64,000 nucleotides of DNA from Talinum fruticosum (taxonomy: Eukaryota > Streptophyta > Magnoliopsida > Caryophyllales > Talinaceae). The DNA is taken from contig JAITYX010000012.1 in assembly GCA_021018815.1 (NCBI GenBank), positions 3,273,001-3,337,000 on the forward strand. Direction: 5' to 3'. The notes below the pieces were generated by a model. It was not told the DNA's origin, did not search any database, and saw only the letters and a program-made list of their open reading frames with translations. The position numbers and the translations under genes are program-made. Shown in pieces: positions 48,561 through 60,010 of this stretch. Position 1 is the stretch's first letter. Each line of letters starts with the position of its first letter.

Positions 48561-50037
48561 TGAAGACTCAGATTCTAACTCCATATATTTTTGTGAAAAG
48601 ACTCAAGTATAAACTTCTATCTCTCTTGAGTTTTGATTGCAAGTCATTCCGAGCTTCATAGAACCTCATGTCTAAATTTTCATTTTTATTTTGAGTGACT
48701 CGGATATCACTTTGTTCTATATCTTCTCTTCGAGGTATTCCGACCTACTCGGAATATAGAACCATTGCATGATCAAATAATTCTTTTAACGCATTTTATT
48801 GTAGTGCTGACTCGTAACCGAGTCTTTCTCTATTGTTTGCCAACTCAAAACCGAGTCTTTCTCTATTGAGTTTGTCTAAAGTCAGTTTATTACTTAGAAG
48901 GATATTTGATAGTTCAAGTTCACTTTCTATGTTTGAATATTCTTATACTTGATCTTTCTAGGAATTATTCGAACCGAGTTTGAACCTATTTGATATTAGA
49001 CTCGAATATTCCACTTTTCTATGCCAAAGATAATTAAGCACTTAATTATTCTAATTTAATTATTATATGTGCCTAACCTTGGATCAAAGTATTTTACACT
49101 TTGAGAACCAATATGGTTTGCTTTTGTAGGTTATTCAAACAAAGCAAATATATCTTTTGAATTTCAAAAGCAACCGGCTTCTAGTCGTTAAATGCCAGCA
49201 GACAGCTTTAGCTAATTCCGGACAGGACTCAAACCCCGTGTCGTGGTTGTCTATTTCCAAAACTAGAAAAATCCAACGCTAGGCTCAACGGTGGTTTCCA
49301 CCTTACTTTTCGGACAACACCGGTTGATTGGAACACCTTTCGGAGCAAATAGTCGTTGCCCAACATTTACACTCCAATGGATCTTTTCGAGTGACTCGTA
49401 AAGGCCCCTCCAACGGCTAGTGAAGACTTCAGTCCGAAAACCGGATACAACGGCTAATCGCTTGGATATCTATAAATAGAAGCCACTTCACAAGACTCGA
49501 AGATTGTTGAAACTATTGATCAATACATTGCCTAATTCTCTTAGAGCAATACTCACTCAATCTTCTACTTACAAGTCCCAGTCTATACTTAATATTTTCC
49601 GAGTTGTAAAGTCTTGTAATCAATTACATACTTCTCTTACTTCGATTAAGGTACCTTGACCGAGCTATAAGGGCTAACTCAGCTTAGTTGTCCCTAGCTG
49701 TAATGGTTGTTAGAAAGTACTAGATCGGATAAGGTAAATTCGAGTCTAGGAAAACATTGTAAGGAATGGTCTAAGGGAGCAATTCTGGTTGAATCAATCC
49801 GTTGTATTTTAAGGATTCAAAATAGTGGATTTGACTTGGTGCTTGGATTAGCACTGTCCGTCATTTTCTGCCCTAGGAGGGTTTCCACGTATTTCGAGTG
49901 TACACTTTTCTGAGTCCAATCTAGACTCGTAATCAATTGTTTAGCTTCTTCAAAAAGATTCTAAGTTTGTTTAAATTTTCTCATCATCTTATTCACCCCC
50001 TCTATGGTAACTTAGATTCTCCAGGAGCAAACTTTCA
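48561..50037 (+). repeat. 3' LTR of the Sirevirus
   Basis: 1477 bp, TGAAGACTC to ACTTTCA. It includes a ~35-bp tandem duplication near 48817-48882 (ACCGAGTCTTTCTCTATTG twice). The same LTR family is present as a solo LTR at 5384-6831 in reverse orientation. Confidence 0.9.
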
Positions 50038-50042
50038 TTGTA

Positions 50043-51066
50043 CTGTGTAAAATGGACCTCCCTTCAATAAAAGCACCTTGAGAGTCATTAACTAAATGAT
50101 GTAGGACAAGTTTAGTCCTTGTATATATGAGCTTAGTTATGCATTTATATGCAGAGTTGCATCAAGCAATTAGTCTGAACTCCACTGGCTAAGTAGGGTT
50201 TTGTACCATAGGGATCATGGTGAGGATAGTGGCATTTACTTGCTTCAGCATATGACCTTGTTTAAACAAGTCCCTTACTGCAGCATATACATCCTTCCCA
50301 ATTATGTCCCAAGTAGAGTTGAAGATGAAACTCCTAAAACCATATGGTCCTGGCATTTCTCATTCCCTATATCGAACATTATTGCCTTAATTTTAACATA
50401 CGTGAATGGTTGCAATATATCCACTCTTTGTTGATCATTGAGTGTGTATCCCTATAGCATACCCTTAAAATAAAGGTTTGCGTCTCTATTTCTCTATCCC
50501 CAAAAAATCTGCAAAATGGTCCACAATGATATGACCAATTTTTTGCTGATCAAATTCTAGTATCCCATGTTCATTCCTCATTACCTTGATACTCATGTAG
50601 TATTTTCTATTATTGATGGATCAATAAAAGTAGGTTGTATTTTTATCACCATGCTTGAGCAAATTTCCCTTTGACCTTTGTTTCAAATATTCCCTTTCTG
50701 CCTTAGCTATACAAATGTATTTGGTGATAGCTTCTTTTTCTGCCTCATATAGTGCACTGTTCAATGGGGACTGGTGGATGGCAGATTGGCTTTGGTGTAG
50801 ATTTGCTAGAGCTACAGTAGCCTACAGCTATATTTGATTGGATTTTCTCTTGTTCAAATCTCTCATAGGCATTTTCAATGCTTTTAGTTTAGTAATGAGT
50901 CTAAACATTGGTGTGCCCTTAACATTGATAGCTCAAGAGTCATGTACTAATTTAGGAAACAAGTCACTCCATGCTCACATATTGTAGAATTTAAAGGAGT
51001 AACCTTGACGTTATCACACATCGTAAATTTCACCACAAGTGGTGTGTAGTCATACATATCTTCAGG
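50043..51066 (-). pseudogene. LINE ORF2, region from endonuclease end to early reverse transcriptase
   Basis: On the minus strand the order is HPEDMYDYTPLVVKF near 51050, an ICEHGVTCFLN stretch, a long decayed linker, a GHNWEGCICCSKGLV-frame segment near 50300 that aligns with the pre-finger region, and YKCITKLIYTRTKLVLHHLV then SQGAFIEGRSILH near 50070. This matches plant L1 ORF2 order. Many stops. Confidence 0.7.
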
Positions 51067-51067
51067 A

Positions 51068-51795
51068 TGTATAAAGTATTTAATCTCAGAAAAAGTAATT
51101 ATGCGGGTACCCGATTATTTTGGTCGGACTTGGTCCCCGATCCGATTAGAACCGGGTCCAAAAATTTGAACCTAGTCCCGAACCTGGTTAGAACCGGGTC
51201 TAGAAATCTAAAACCGGTCCCACCCGTCCGGGATAAGGTACCCAGCTGATTGCTTCACACTGTTTGAGTTTTTGTGATTTCTTGCTTTTTAATTTTTTTG
51301 CAAAGTATTTAATCTCAAAAAAGTAATTATGCGGGTACCCGGTCATTTTGGCCGGACTTGGTCCTGGACTCGATTAGAATCGGGTCCAAAAATTTGGACC
51401 TAGTCCTCGGACCCGGTTAGAACCGAGTCTAGAAATCTAGAACCGGTCCCACCCGTTTGGGATAAGGTACCCTGTTGTTTGCTTCACACTGTTTGAGTTT
51501 TTGTGATTTCTTGCTTTTTAATTTTTTTGCAAAGTTTTGGCCTATAATTATCCAATGTTTCTAATGTACTCAATCTAATAATACGAACCATGCAACCCTA
51601 TAATTGTGATTTTGATAAAAAGTTTCAAATCTAACATTAATAATGAAACAAAATGTCTCAAATTCATATGCAGCACAAATATCAAATTACAAGTTTAAGC
51701 CTTAAAAAAACATCATAGAAAAAAACATAAAGTCTCAAATAATCCAACATTAACAATCAAAGAGAGACTCTCACTCCACAAACGTTTAGAGTAAA

Positions 51796-51856
<61 letters not shown>

Positions 51857-52064
51857 TTTAAAAATATAAAATGGGTATATGGGTAACGGTCCGGTTCTGG
51901 TCCAACTTTTCACTAGCCAGTCCTCGACCTAGACCCGGTTGTAATAGGGGCCTGAAAATTGGAGTCAGTCCCGAATCCAGCTTTAACCGAGTAAGTGTGT
52001 GAACCCGTCGGGTTCAAATCGGGTCCGAGTCCGGAACCGGGTACCTAGCTTTTTGGTAACCCCT
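51068..52064. mobile_element. hAT-like non-autonomous repeat with 229-bp tandem duplication
   Basis: The right end GGTAACCCCTAG (about 52053-52064) resembles hAT-type ends. Both sides are rich in GGGTACCCG, AGAACCGGGTC and GGTCCCACCCG motifs. Two copies of a ~229-bp unit lie at 51073-51301 and 51302-51530 (each starting AAAGTATTTAATCTC). An AT microsatellite is at 51799-51852. No clear left terminal repeat or target duplication was found. Confidence 0.5.
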
Positions 52065-52560
52065 AGTCTTTGAAGTTTTCCAATTCTAATCACATCTCCC
52101 CCAATTCTATCCTCAAAGTCCAAAAGGCCTTTAATGTCACCTCTTATAACCCAAACATCATCCATATTGTGCTTATTGCCATAATTTCCTCCCATAGTGC
52201 TAGTCTTTCATGAGTGTCATTTGAACCATACACCATTGTGATGTACACCCTTATATTATTCTAACTGTTCTAAGGTGTATGAGTTGAGCATGAATGTGTA
52301 ATATCTCCATTTGCACGTGTGATTTATTCCGTGTCACCCAAATTATGCGTCTATCCAGTAGTGAGCTGTTAGAGATCATCGACCGTAAGGGGTCAATATT
52401 ATTCCTTACACTTTCCTCCTTTACAGCCCTAGTTTTGGTCTCCACAATACCCATTATGGGACACCTATTGCTGTGCAGAAACTCCTTGATTCCATTCTAC
52501 TTGTTTGGCCCAGTAAGGTCTATTATATTCCATAATCATATACTATATATGATCACCAGA
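52065..52560 (-). pseudogene. LINE ORF2 apurinic endonuclease domain
   Basis: On the minus strand the order is FLHSNRCPIMGIVETKTRA near 52450, with the catalytic-type Glu of ETK, then, in a shifted frame, YGSNDTHERLALWEEI near 52220 and WVIRGDIKGLLDFEDRIGG near 52150. The last segment corresponds to the GDFN motif of plant L1 endonucleases: Asp is kept and Asn is lost. It would nick DNA for target-primed reverse transcription. Frameshifts break it. Confidence 0.85.
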
Positions 52561-52719
52561 CAAGGATCTGAAGATATTTTGCATGAACCCTGTGTCTTTG
52601 TGTATGCCTGCTACTGTTGGAGTTGAGTTTTGCCCCTCAGGTTGTATTTCACTTATGACATGTTCTCCATCATTCTGTTGATTCGCAGTGTTTTGCTGCC
52701 CATTATCATTTGATTGAGG

Positions 52720-53770
52720 TTAAGGTTTAGTTTAAACCTGCTCTGTGGTTTGACTGACGTCCTTCCTTCTCCACACTCTTTGAATACCTTTTCTGCACTC
52801 CTGCTCTACATGACCATATTGTTGGCATTTTTTACATTTAATAGATTGTCACCCATACTTTACATCCTGCACAATTATATCCCCTTTATCATCCATAAAA
52901 GTCACTTGCTGTGGAAACTCTAAGCTTATATCCATCTCAATTAGCACCCTAGCATATCATGTTATTGATTTTTTCCTGAGTGGTTTTATCCACTGCTAGT
53001 GGTTTTCCAATCAAGTTACTGATTTTGTTAAGCCCCTCCTTATTCCAGAATTTGTGATCAAGCTTAGGCAATGTAGTCCAAACTGGGATTTTTGTTAACA
53101 GGTTGGCCAAGTCCCCAAGGTTTAAACACAACTGGTTTCTTGTCAAAATACCCAAATGTTTGCTTTAAAATTGCATCCCGTTCTAGTATAGGGTGAAATC
53201 AAGTAATAAACACACCATTGGGTTTTTCCTAAGCTTTATCATACCCCTCTTTCCCCAGATACAATTAAAAGAAACAATGCATCACCATTAATGGTGGATT
53301 CGCACCCAATAAATAGCATATTACAGAGGAGCTCTAGTATTCAACCTCATTTCATTACATGAGCTTCAATGCCGTGAATTTTCATGCCCTTGTGTTCAAT
53401 TGGGAGAATATATTAATGTGTGAAGCCCATATAAGGGATATGGTTAATGATAGAGTTATCATTATTCATGTCTGCAGAATCCATCACATAGCCCAAGATG
53501 TCGACTGGCGTCACCTCCCAAGGGCATCAACCCAGCTACTTAAGCTTGCTCTCCTTCCTCAGCGGATTGATATTGGCTGTTTTCCCTCCCTCCTAATTCA
53601 ATGGAACAGTAAGACTAGGTGAATCATGCGTTACTACTCTTGTTTCAATCTGCGAGCTTAATGATGGATTCTATTGGTATTTGGATCCTTCTGATGGGTT
53701 TTGCTGATCGGAGATGGAGCTGGAGATTTTTTTTCCTGTTTAGGCCTTCCTTGCCATTAAGACGAAGTAG
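52720..53770 (-). pseudogene. LINE ORF1 with DUF4283 and zinc knuckle
   Basis: ORF1 proteins of plant L1 elements bind RNA. On the minus strand IPVWTTLPKLDHKFW near 53080 and SNLIGKPLAVDKTTQEK near 53000 are DUF4283 signatures. ARVLIEMDISLEFPQQV follows near 52940 and an intact CCHC knuckle CKKCQQYGHVEQEC at 52794-52836. A frameshift near 52950 separates them. The N-terminus near 53770 is unclear. Confidence 0.8.
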
Positions 53771-53812
53771 ACGTTCTCTCTCTCTCTAGTTCGTCTCAGA
53801 AAATTTTCACAT

Positions 53813-53905
53813 ATTTAAAATAAATTAACTAAATGGGTTGATCAAATAATCAATTTATAATTATTTTGTGATGTGTCACATATTATAAATTTTTTGTGCC
53901 TACAG
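53813..53905. repeat. Dispersed repeat shared with 34466-34555
   Basis: Shared motifs AACTAAATGGGTT, ATCAAATAATCAAT, CACATATTATAAA and TTTTGTGCCTACA in the same order, about 19 kb apart. Confidence 0.6.
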
Positions 53906-54501
53906 TGTTATAATACATATTGATCTCAAGTCTTTTAACTTGTAATTATTTAAATACTGATACATATATGAAAATTATAAAATAATATGATAAAACCATA
54001 GAGATTCATATTTTTTAACACTAGTTTGGAACCGTGCTATGCACGGAGTAATGTAATACTCTTTAATAAGTTATGAACTAAAAAGTAAATATTTAGTAAC
54101 TGTAAAAAAATTATGCTATGCTTACACCCTTATCTAATTACATATGATTGAGTGTAACAGAAAAATAAACAAAAATGAGTTACCTGAAATCATTTTCACA
54201 CAAAATTTTAAAATAACCCATAAGTACCGCATGTTTAAAAGTTAGTTTTATTCTATTTTGTGACAAATTGTATTTAAACTTAGATTATGTTTAATATTTT
54301 TAATGGATATTGAAATTCCATAAATAAATTGTAAGAAAGGAATTAACGATCAGGGCCTTAATTATTTTAAAATATAGGGGCAACAATTATCCTTTCATAT
54401 CTTTGATCATTCCCTTATCGAAAATTTGTTTTAAATATCCAATTCGTATAATATTATTAGAGCGGTTAAGTAATAGTCTCAAAAATTGACAAGTGCTCAT
54501 C
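53906..54501. other. AT-rich sequence with a conserved palindrome
   Basis: No gene. CCGTGCTATGCACGG at 54032-54046 is a perfect 6-bp-arm palindrome preceded by ACTAGTTTGGA. I believe similar CCGTGC..GCACGG motifs recur in plant repeats, but the family was not identified. Confidence 0.4.
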
Positions 54502-54509
54502 ACCACCCT

Positions 54510-56107
54510 TAGACCTGGTAAAAATCATCTCGACCCAAAAATCTGATCCGAACTCGTCCGAAAGTTTAGGGTTTTGGACACAAAATTCTGAATTGAAACC
54601 TAAAATCGCCCGAACTCGAACAACCTGAAAATTTTCGGGTTCGGACGGATCGGGTCGACCCAGTCAACCATTTGAAAATTCATTCAGGGCCATTAGGCAG
54701 CTAAGGGAAGCGGAAAATGAAAAAAATTGGGCTTTTAAGTGAAAAAACCAGAAGTCGGAATGGGCCCAAAACCCTAAACAAAAACCAAAATTACAGTTTC
54801 TACCTCTCACTTATCTCTCTCCTCGGTCCTCACTATCAATTATCCTCTATTGTTATTTCAGTCTCCCTCTCTTATCCCTCACCTCTCTATTACTTTCTTC
54901 TCTTCAATCAACTAAAAACCTTCAAACTATCGTCAATGGCAGCCACCCCAGCTTTAACCATCACAAACACCCAAGAATCATCAACAATCTGTTATCCTCA
55001 AAACCCCATAACTACATGATCTGTAGATCTCTCTCCTCTTCGAAAGACCAAAACTCACTTTCTCCTGTAAACCACCACAACGAGCACAACCACCGCCATA
55101 CAATGGTGCTCCACCACCGGCGCTCCCCTCGATTATCGAAGTATATGCCCGATCGAATATCCGATGTGAACTACCTCTGATTTTTTACATGGTCGTACGA
55201 AAAAGCAAGCAACTTCGAAGCTTTGAAGTAAGAGAGAGAAAACAACTACTCCAATTTTCAGAAGTAGATCTAATCTGCTGATGAATCTAATTTCACGATT
55301 GATTAGTGTTTATTTATGGAATTTTTATCTCAACTAACGGTTGGAGAAGATGTTCCCAAATAATTAAGTGATAATATCATTATTTATCAGAGATGATGTT
55401 CCCAAATAATCAAGTGATAATATCATTATTTATCACTAAATATGTCAGATTAGGAACTTTTAAACTAAAAATTCTGAAAAATACTTCTCTTTTAAAAAAA
55501 AAATTAGTTGACATGATACTAAGAGTAAGACGGTAGTATAATTATGAGAGATAACTAATTTAATTTAATGATAGTATGATACATACTTTCAAATTTGAAT
55601 AAATTATTATGTAAATTTTTCATAATAATAATTATTGATGCTACTATTACTCCAAGTAATTCTTATTTATTTTATCTTTATTAAATTTAAAAATATATAA
55701 AAAATTACTGCCAAAAATAAAAAAATATACATATAGAGTTATACTCATAAAATTGAAACACCAATGATGAACTCCAAATAATTCTAATCTATTTTATCAT
55801 TATTAAGTTTAAAGAAATATATAAAGAGTTACCTGTAAAAATGAAAACTATATGTATAGAGTTATACTCATGAAATACCAATGATGATGCAACGATTAAT
55901 ATGAGTATCATGGTTGCCTTTTTTCTTGACGCAAAAGAATAAGAAAAATTTGCGGTCATGATCCGTTGGGTTGACCCGAAACCCACAAAACTGAAGTACA
56001 CCCGGCCCGTATTCTATCCGAACCTGAAATACATCTGACCCGTACTTATCCATAACCGAAATACACCGGATCCGTATTTAACCCGCCCGCTCGAATTGAC
56101 GAATCTA
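54510..56107. mobile_element. Second non-autonomous hAT element with gene-like insert
   Basis: The flanking ACCACCCT at 54502-54509 and 56108-56115 is an exact 8-bp target duplication. The ends TAGACCTGG and CGAATCTA are short imperfect inverted repeats. Subterminal sequence is rich in GGGTTCGG/CCCGAACC and GACCCG motifs. The centre (54750-55300) looks like the start of a plant gene. There is no transposase. Confidence 0.75.
54761..55019 (+). promoter_or_regulatory. Captured-promoter-like segment with a short open frame
   Basis: TGGGCC (site II-like) at 54761 and AAACCCTAA (telo-box) at 54769 are followed by a ~160-bp pyrimidine-rich leader and an ATG in good context at 54936 (TCAATGGCAGCC). 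The 27-codon frame (MAATPALTITNTQESS...) stops at 55019. The arrangement resembles promoters of translation-related plant genes. No protein family was recognised, so the donor gene is unknown. Confidence 0.4.
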
Positions 56108-56138
56108 ACCACCCTTGCCTCTATTTAATACTTTCTGC

Positions 56139-56214
56139 TAGCTTTTTAATACACGTAAAAGAAACAGATACTAATGTAGCTTTTTAATACACGTAAAAGA
56201 AACAGATACTAATA
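56139..56214. repeat. 38-bp tandem duplication upstream of the peptide gene
   Basis: GCTTTTTAATACACGTAAAA and its continuation occur twice with a 38-bp period and at most one difference. The unit holds an ACACGTAA (ACGT-core) motif, giving two copies about 300 bp upstream of the TATA box. Confidence 0.9.
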
Positions 56215-56434
56215 TATAGTTCTGGTCTTGTCTAATTGCACGTGTTTAAAATTTTGTGGTACATATATATCCTTGATTTGTCATAAATTTTTACCTCTTC
56301 AAACATAAATGCTACAAAAAAGCGTCTTAATGCCTGTATTGCGATGTCATGTTGCGTGTATTACATTAAAAACTTCTCAGTGTTTTTCTCCAAACCACAA
56401 GTTTGTATTTTTCCGAATATAGACAGCAGTAATC

Positions 56435-56443
56435 CTATAAATA
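56435..56443 (+). promoter_or_regulatory. TATA box of the cysteine-rich peptide gene
   Basis: CTATAAATA lies about 110 bp upstream of the ATG at 56546, so transcription would start near 56465-56475. Confidence 0.65.
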
Positions 56444-56545
56444 TAACGTAACTAATTGGACATCACCAATATAATAATACTATAGGACAAAGAATAGCAA
56501 GTTTACTATGCTTAAGGAAAACTAGAAAAGAATATTTGACCAAAA

Positions 56546-56737
56546 ATGTCTTCGAAAACACTCTCTACACTAATCTTCATAACCATGCTCCTTGTATTGG
56601 CCTCAACTGCTGTTATGGCTAGCCTCGACCAAGATTGCTACAAGGACTGCCATAGCAAGTGCATCACGGTCCATAGCGCCACCGAAATCGTTTGCAAGGA
56701 ACAGTGTGAACCCCTTTGCCACGATTATGCACCATGA
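56546..56737 (+). CDS. Small secreted cysteine-rich peptide (63 aa)
   Basis: This single-exon frame looks intact and is the best host-gene candidate in the window. Residues 1-25 form a signal peptide (positive start, then TLIFITMLLVLAS, cleavage likely after AVMA). The mature part is about 38 residues with six cysteines at 31, 35, 39, 50, 54 and 58, spaced C-X3-C-X3-C-X10-C-X3-C-X3-C. Such mirrored C-X3-C blocks suggest two short helices cross-linked by disulfides, as in alpha-hairpinin and thionin-like plant peptides. The triple C-X3-C-X3-C arrangement is not identical to either family as I know them. A secreted defence or signalling role is inference. A TATA box lies 110 bp upstream and AATAAA 320 bp downstream. 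It lies 440 bp beyond a hAT element. It was not matched to a named gene. Confidence 0.75.
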   Translation: MSSKTLSTLIFITMLLVLASTAVMASLDQDCYKDCHSKCITVHSATEIVCKEQCEPLCHDYAP

Positions 56738-57057
56738 AGATTATAAAAAGCCAGAGATTAGTATTAAGTGATCAAAAGATGGGGCTAATTGAATTTATAA
56801 GCCAGTGTAGCAGAAGTCGAGTTTGTCATAAAGACTTTGATTTGAAATCCCATCTATATCGGTGTTACATTTTCATCAACACAGACACGTATATCTACAC
56901 CAAAGAAGAAAAAGAAAAAGCAAATTCAAAATGGATATGAATTTGGTTGTTGAATTTCTTCTTTCTTTGTAATGGTGACATCATATGTAATCCATGGTCC
57001 CTTACCAGCATGCAAATTTCTTGGTTAGGTGCAACTTAATCTTTAACCTATATCATC

Positions 57058-57063
57058 AATAAA
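57058..57063 (+). terminator. Poly(A) signal of the peptide gene
   Basis: AATAAA 320 bp after the stop codon, preceded by T-rich sequence with TTGTAATGG. It is the nearest good candidate. Confidence 0.45.
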
Positions 57064-58057
57064 ATTATTGATTATAAGATAAAACTACGTCATACAACTG
57101 AGCTCGAGGACAAATTCAAGATTTCTTCCTCCAGGGGTCGTATATAATAGTTCTAAATTGAGTTAAATATTACTATAAATTTTGCAATTTGATTTAATGT
57201 AATTTAATGTTAACCAGGTTGGGACTTCAAACAGTTTAAAATCGAAAACACAAATGATACAACTGTTATTTGTTTCTTTATTTTTATAATCTATGGCTTG
57301 ATATTATCATATCTTATATTATATGATACCATATCATATCATATATGTACATTATCAAAAGTTAGGTGGAATTCTTATATGAGTAATGTTGAGAAAGAGT
57401 AAGTCTTAAAATTATAGCCAGAAGTGAATAGCATAATTGTAGCTAGTCAGCAAGAATGAGTTATTTCCACAAAGAGTAATGTTTCAAGTATTAAAGTTGC
57501 CTTAAACTTTCAATCTAGGCGAATAAAAAAAGGATAATTATGATAATTAGAATAACCTAGAAAGCAATAAAAATATATTGGAGTTGTGATTTTACCACTT
57601 AATAAACTAATTAATCAACCGAAGTCTAAAGTTATCCAAGCTTATACAAGTATTTAGGAGTATTAGGTTGCACCATCAAAACCTACTCAAACCACACTTT
57701 CGAGGGTCACGAGCTAGTCCATAATTCTAACTACTTATTTTCATAGGGTTAGCCCAACTAAACTATAAAAACCTCGAGACATAGCTAGGATTGAAAATAT
57801 TTTCATGCCAACATCTCAACTACTCTCTCTCCCCATATCAGCAAATTGATTCCATCTTTTAATAATAGATCAACTGTCAAAAAATAAAGATGAAAGACCT
57901 TTTCGGACATCCGATTAAACATGTGGCAAGTAAGAGAAATAATCCCAAAAGACTAGTACGAACTAGGTAAATTAAGGCTCATATAAGATTAAATAGCCTT
58001 TAAGAAGGCTAATCACAAGCAATGTGACAGAACTAACAAAATAAAACATAATTAGTC
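57064..58057. other. AT-rich intergenic sequence
   Basis: No gene or element recognised. A short ATATC-rich run lies at about 57300-57350. Confidence 0.4.
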
Positions 58058-58266
58058 TATAATGCCCCGACCCCAATCTAATACATTAAACAATTACGAA
58101 GTTTCAATGAGGGCGTGTACTTCAATTCACATTTTCATTTTTGATTAATATATATATGTTACGTACATGTGCAAATAAATATATTACGTGTTGCAGGACT
58201 CATATAATAATAACGACACATGGCCGAAAAATAAATAAATAAATTATGTTCCGTGATAATTCGAGG

Positions 58267-58440
<174 letters not shown>

Positions 58441-59479
58441 TATCGCAACCATTATTATTTTAATTTATGCCCGAAGTTTGTGTATAATTATTTAAGTTGG
58501 GAAAATTTCTAAAACGACATACCGAACATGGGCATGGTATAACTAGGATAATTGGGATTGAAGGGGAATGGGAGGCCCAATAAACAAAAATAAAGGAGTG
58601 GAGAAGTTGGAGATTTTATGCAGATTAGTGAGGAGAGAGAAAAATTCATATTGGGAGCTTTATTTAAACTCAAATCTCCCTCAAAACTCCCACCCTTTTC
58701 ATTCCTTTGTCTTCCCAAAGAAAATCCACACACACACTCCACCCCATCACGCCGCCGAGCCGGCTGAAGGCCTGCTCACCACCGACTGCCGGTCACGGCC
58801 GCCACCAACTGCTTCGTCGCCGCCCAGAACAGCCCAACTAGTTTCTAGGTCTACACTCGCATGCTCGGCGCTGCCCGCCATGCTTAGCTGCTGCGGCCAC
58901 CGGTGCCATCATCATCCGCCGTCCCTCGCCACCATCGGTCGTTGTCGTTCCAGGTCACCGGCCACTTGGAGCTAAGTCCAACCTTTCCATCTCCTTAAAA
59001 GATCACTTTCTTATAGTTTCTAGGTAAAAGCCTCAAACCTTCAACTAATTACGTCCTTAATTTTTGAAAATAATTATTTAGTTGTTGCATGAAAGAAATT
59101 ATTCTATAAGCATCAGATTTTATATGGTTAATGTGTAGTTGTACTGGTGAAAAGTAAAGTGGCCTTGAAATTATTATGGTTGAATGTTTATGAAAGTGGA
59201 AATTTAGGCTTGTGAAAGTTATTTGAATTTCAAAAGAAAATTTTGTGTGATTATGGATGCTAGGATTATTAGATGAATGATTATGGATTGTAAATTTGGA
59301 AAAAAATTTTGGATGATGATAATGACTAGAAGTTTGAAGGAAAATTTGGAAGTACGAGATAAAAGAAAATGGGCATGCATGTCAAGTTTATGTGAACCGG
59401 TGGAGAAATGATATTATGTTAGGAAAATTTAAGAAAAATGGGCATGCATGTTGTTTTTCTTTGGAGTATATATATATAA

Positions 59480-59800
59480 ATGTACTTTAAAGAAAATAAG
59501 TGGCTTTAGTGATCAATGAAAAGTAAGTGCTATTGGTAATTTAAGAAAAATAAGTGATCATAGCTATTTAAAGAAAATACGTGATCTTAACTATTTAAAG
59601 AAAATAAGTGACTTTAGTGATCAAGGAAAAATAAATGATTTTGGTATTTTAAGAAAAATAGGTGATCTTAGCAATTTAAGGAAAAGTGCCTTAGTGATTT
59701 AAGAAAAATAAGTGATTTTGATGACTTAAGAAAAAAAGTGATCTTCGCGATTTAAGGGAAATAAGTGAATTTAGTGATTCAAAGAAATTAAAAGATGCAA
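59480..59800. repeat. Degenerate ~30-bp tandem repeats
   Basis: Around ten units of AAGAAAATAAGTGATYTTAG followed by YGATTTA. Diverged, with no coding signal. Confidence 0.75.
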
Positions 59801-60010
59801 GTAAATTAGGTGATTTATGGAAATTGGGTGAAGTATTCAAGAGATATGGTAAGAATTAAGCAATGTTGGTGAATTAAGCAAATTAGGTGAGCAAGAGGCC
59901 TAAATTAAAAAGGGACGGAATAAAGCATTGGGTGTCGATTTACAGAGAAATGGGTAATTGGACTTTAGGAAAATATTACGTGATATGGGGGTTGATTCAA
60001 GTGACGGACG

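Larger units (their letters stand above)
42380..50037 (+). mobile_element. Sirevirus-type Ty1-copia retrotransposon inside the LINE
   Basis: The LTRs start TGAAGACTC (42380 and 48561) and the 3' LTR ends ACTTTCA (50037). Flanking TAATA (42375-42379) and TTGTA (50038-50042) fit a 5-bp duplication only after two changes, but removing the element restores the LINE reading frame, which supports the boundaries. The order gag, protease, integrase, reverse transcriptase, RNase H is copia-type. A long spacer before the 3' LTR and repeated polypurine-like tracts are Sirevirus features. The 5' LTR is mostly deleted. The two LTRs differ at around 20 of 260 aligned bases by eye, so it is not recent. Confidence 0.9.
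41548..53800 (-). mobile_element. Plant L1-type LINE, interrupted
   Basis: Parts in minus-strand order are ORF1 (about 53770-52720), ORF2 endonuclease (52560-52065) and reverse transcriptase (51066-50043, then 42379-41566). The insertions at 42380-50037 and 51068-52064 are younger. Joining 50043 to 42379 restores an uninterrupted stretch of the reverse transcriptase (GRSILH through ICED). The 3' end is truncated in the late part of ORF2 near 41548. No poly(A) tail was identified. Confidence 0.8.

Noticed and set aside
54717..55019. 100-codon frame in the second hAT element as a real gene
   Set aside because: The upstream part is transposon and leader sequence. Only the last 27 codons follow a plausible start, and no homology is visible.
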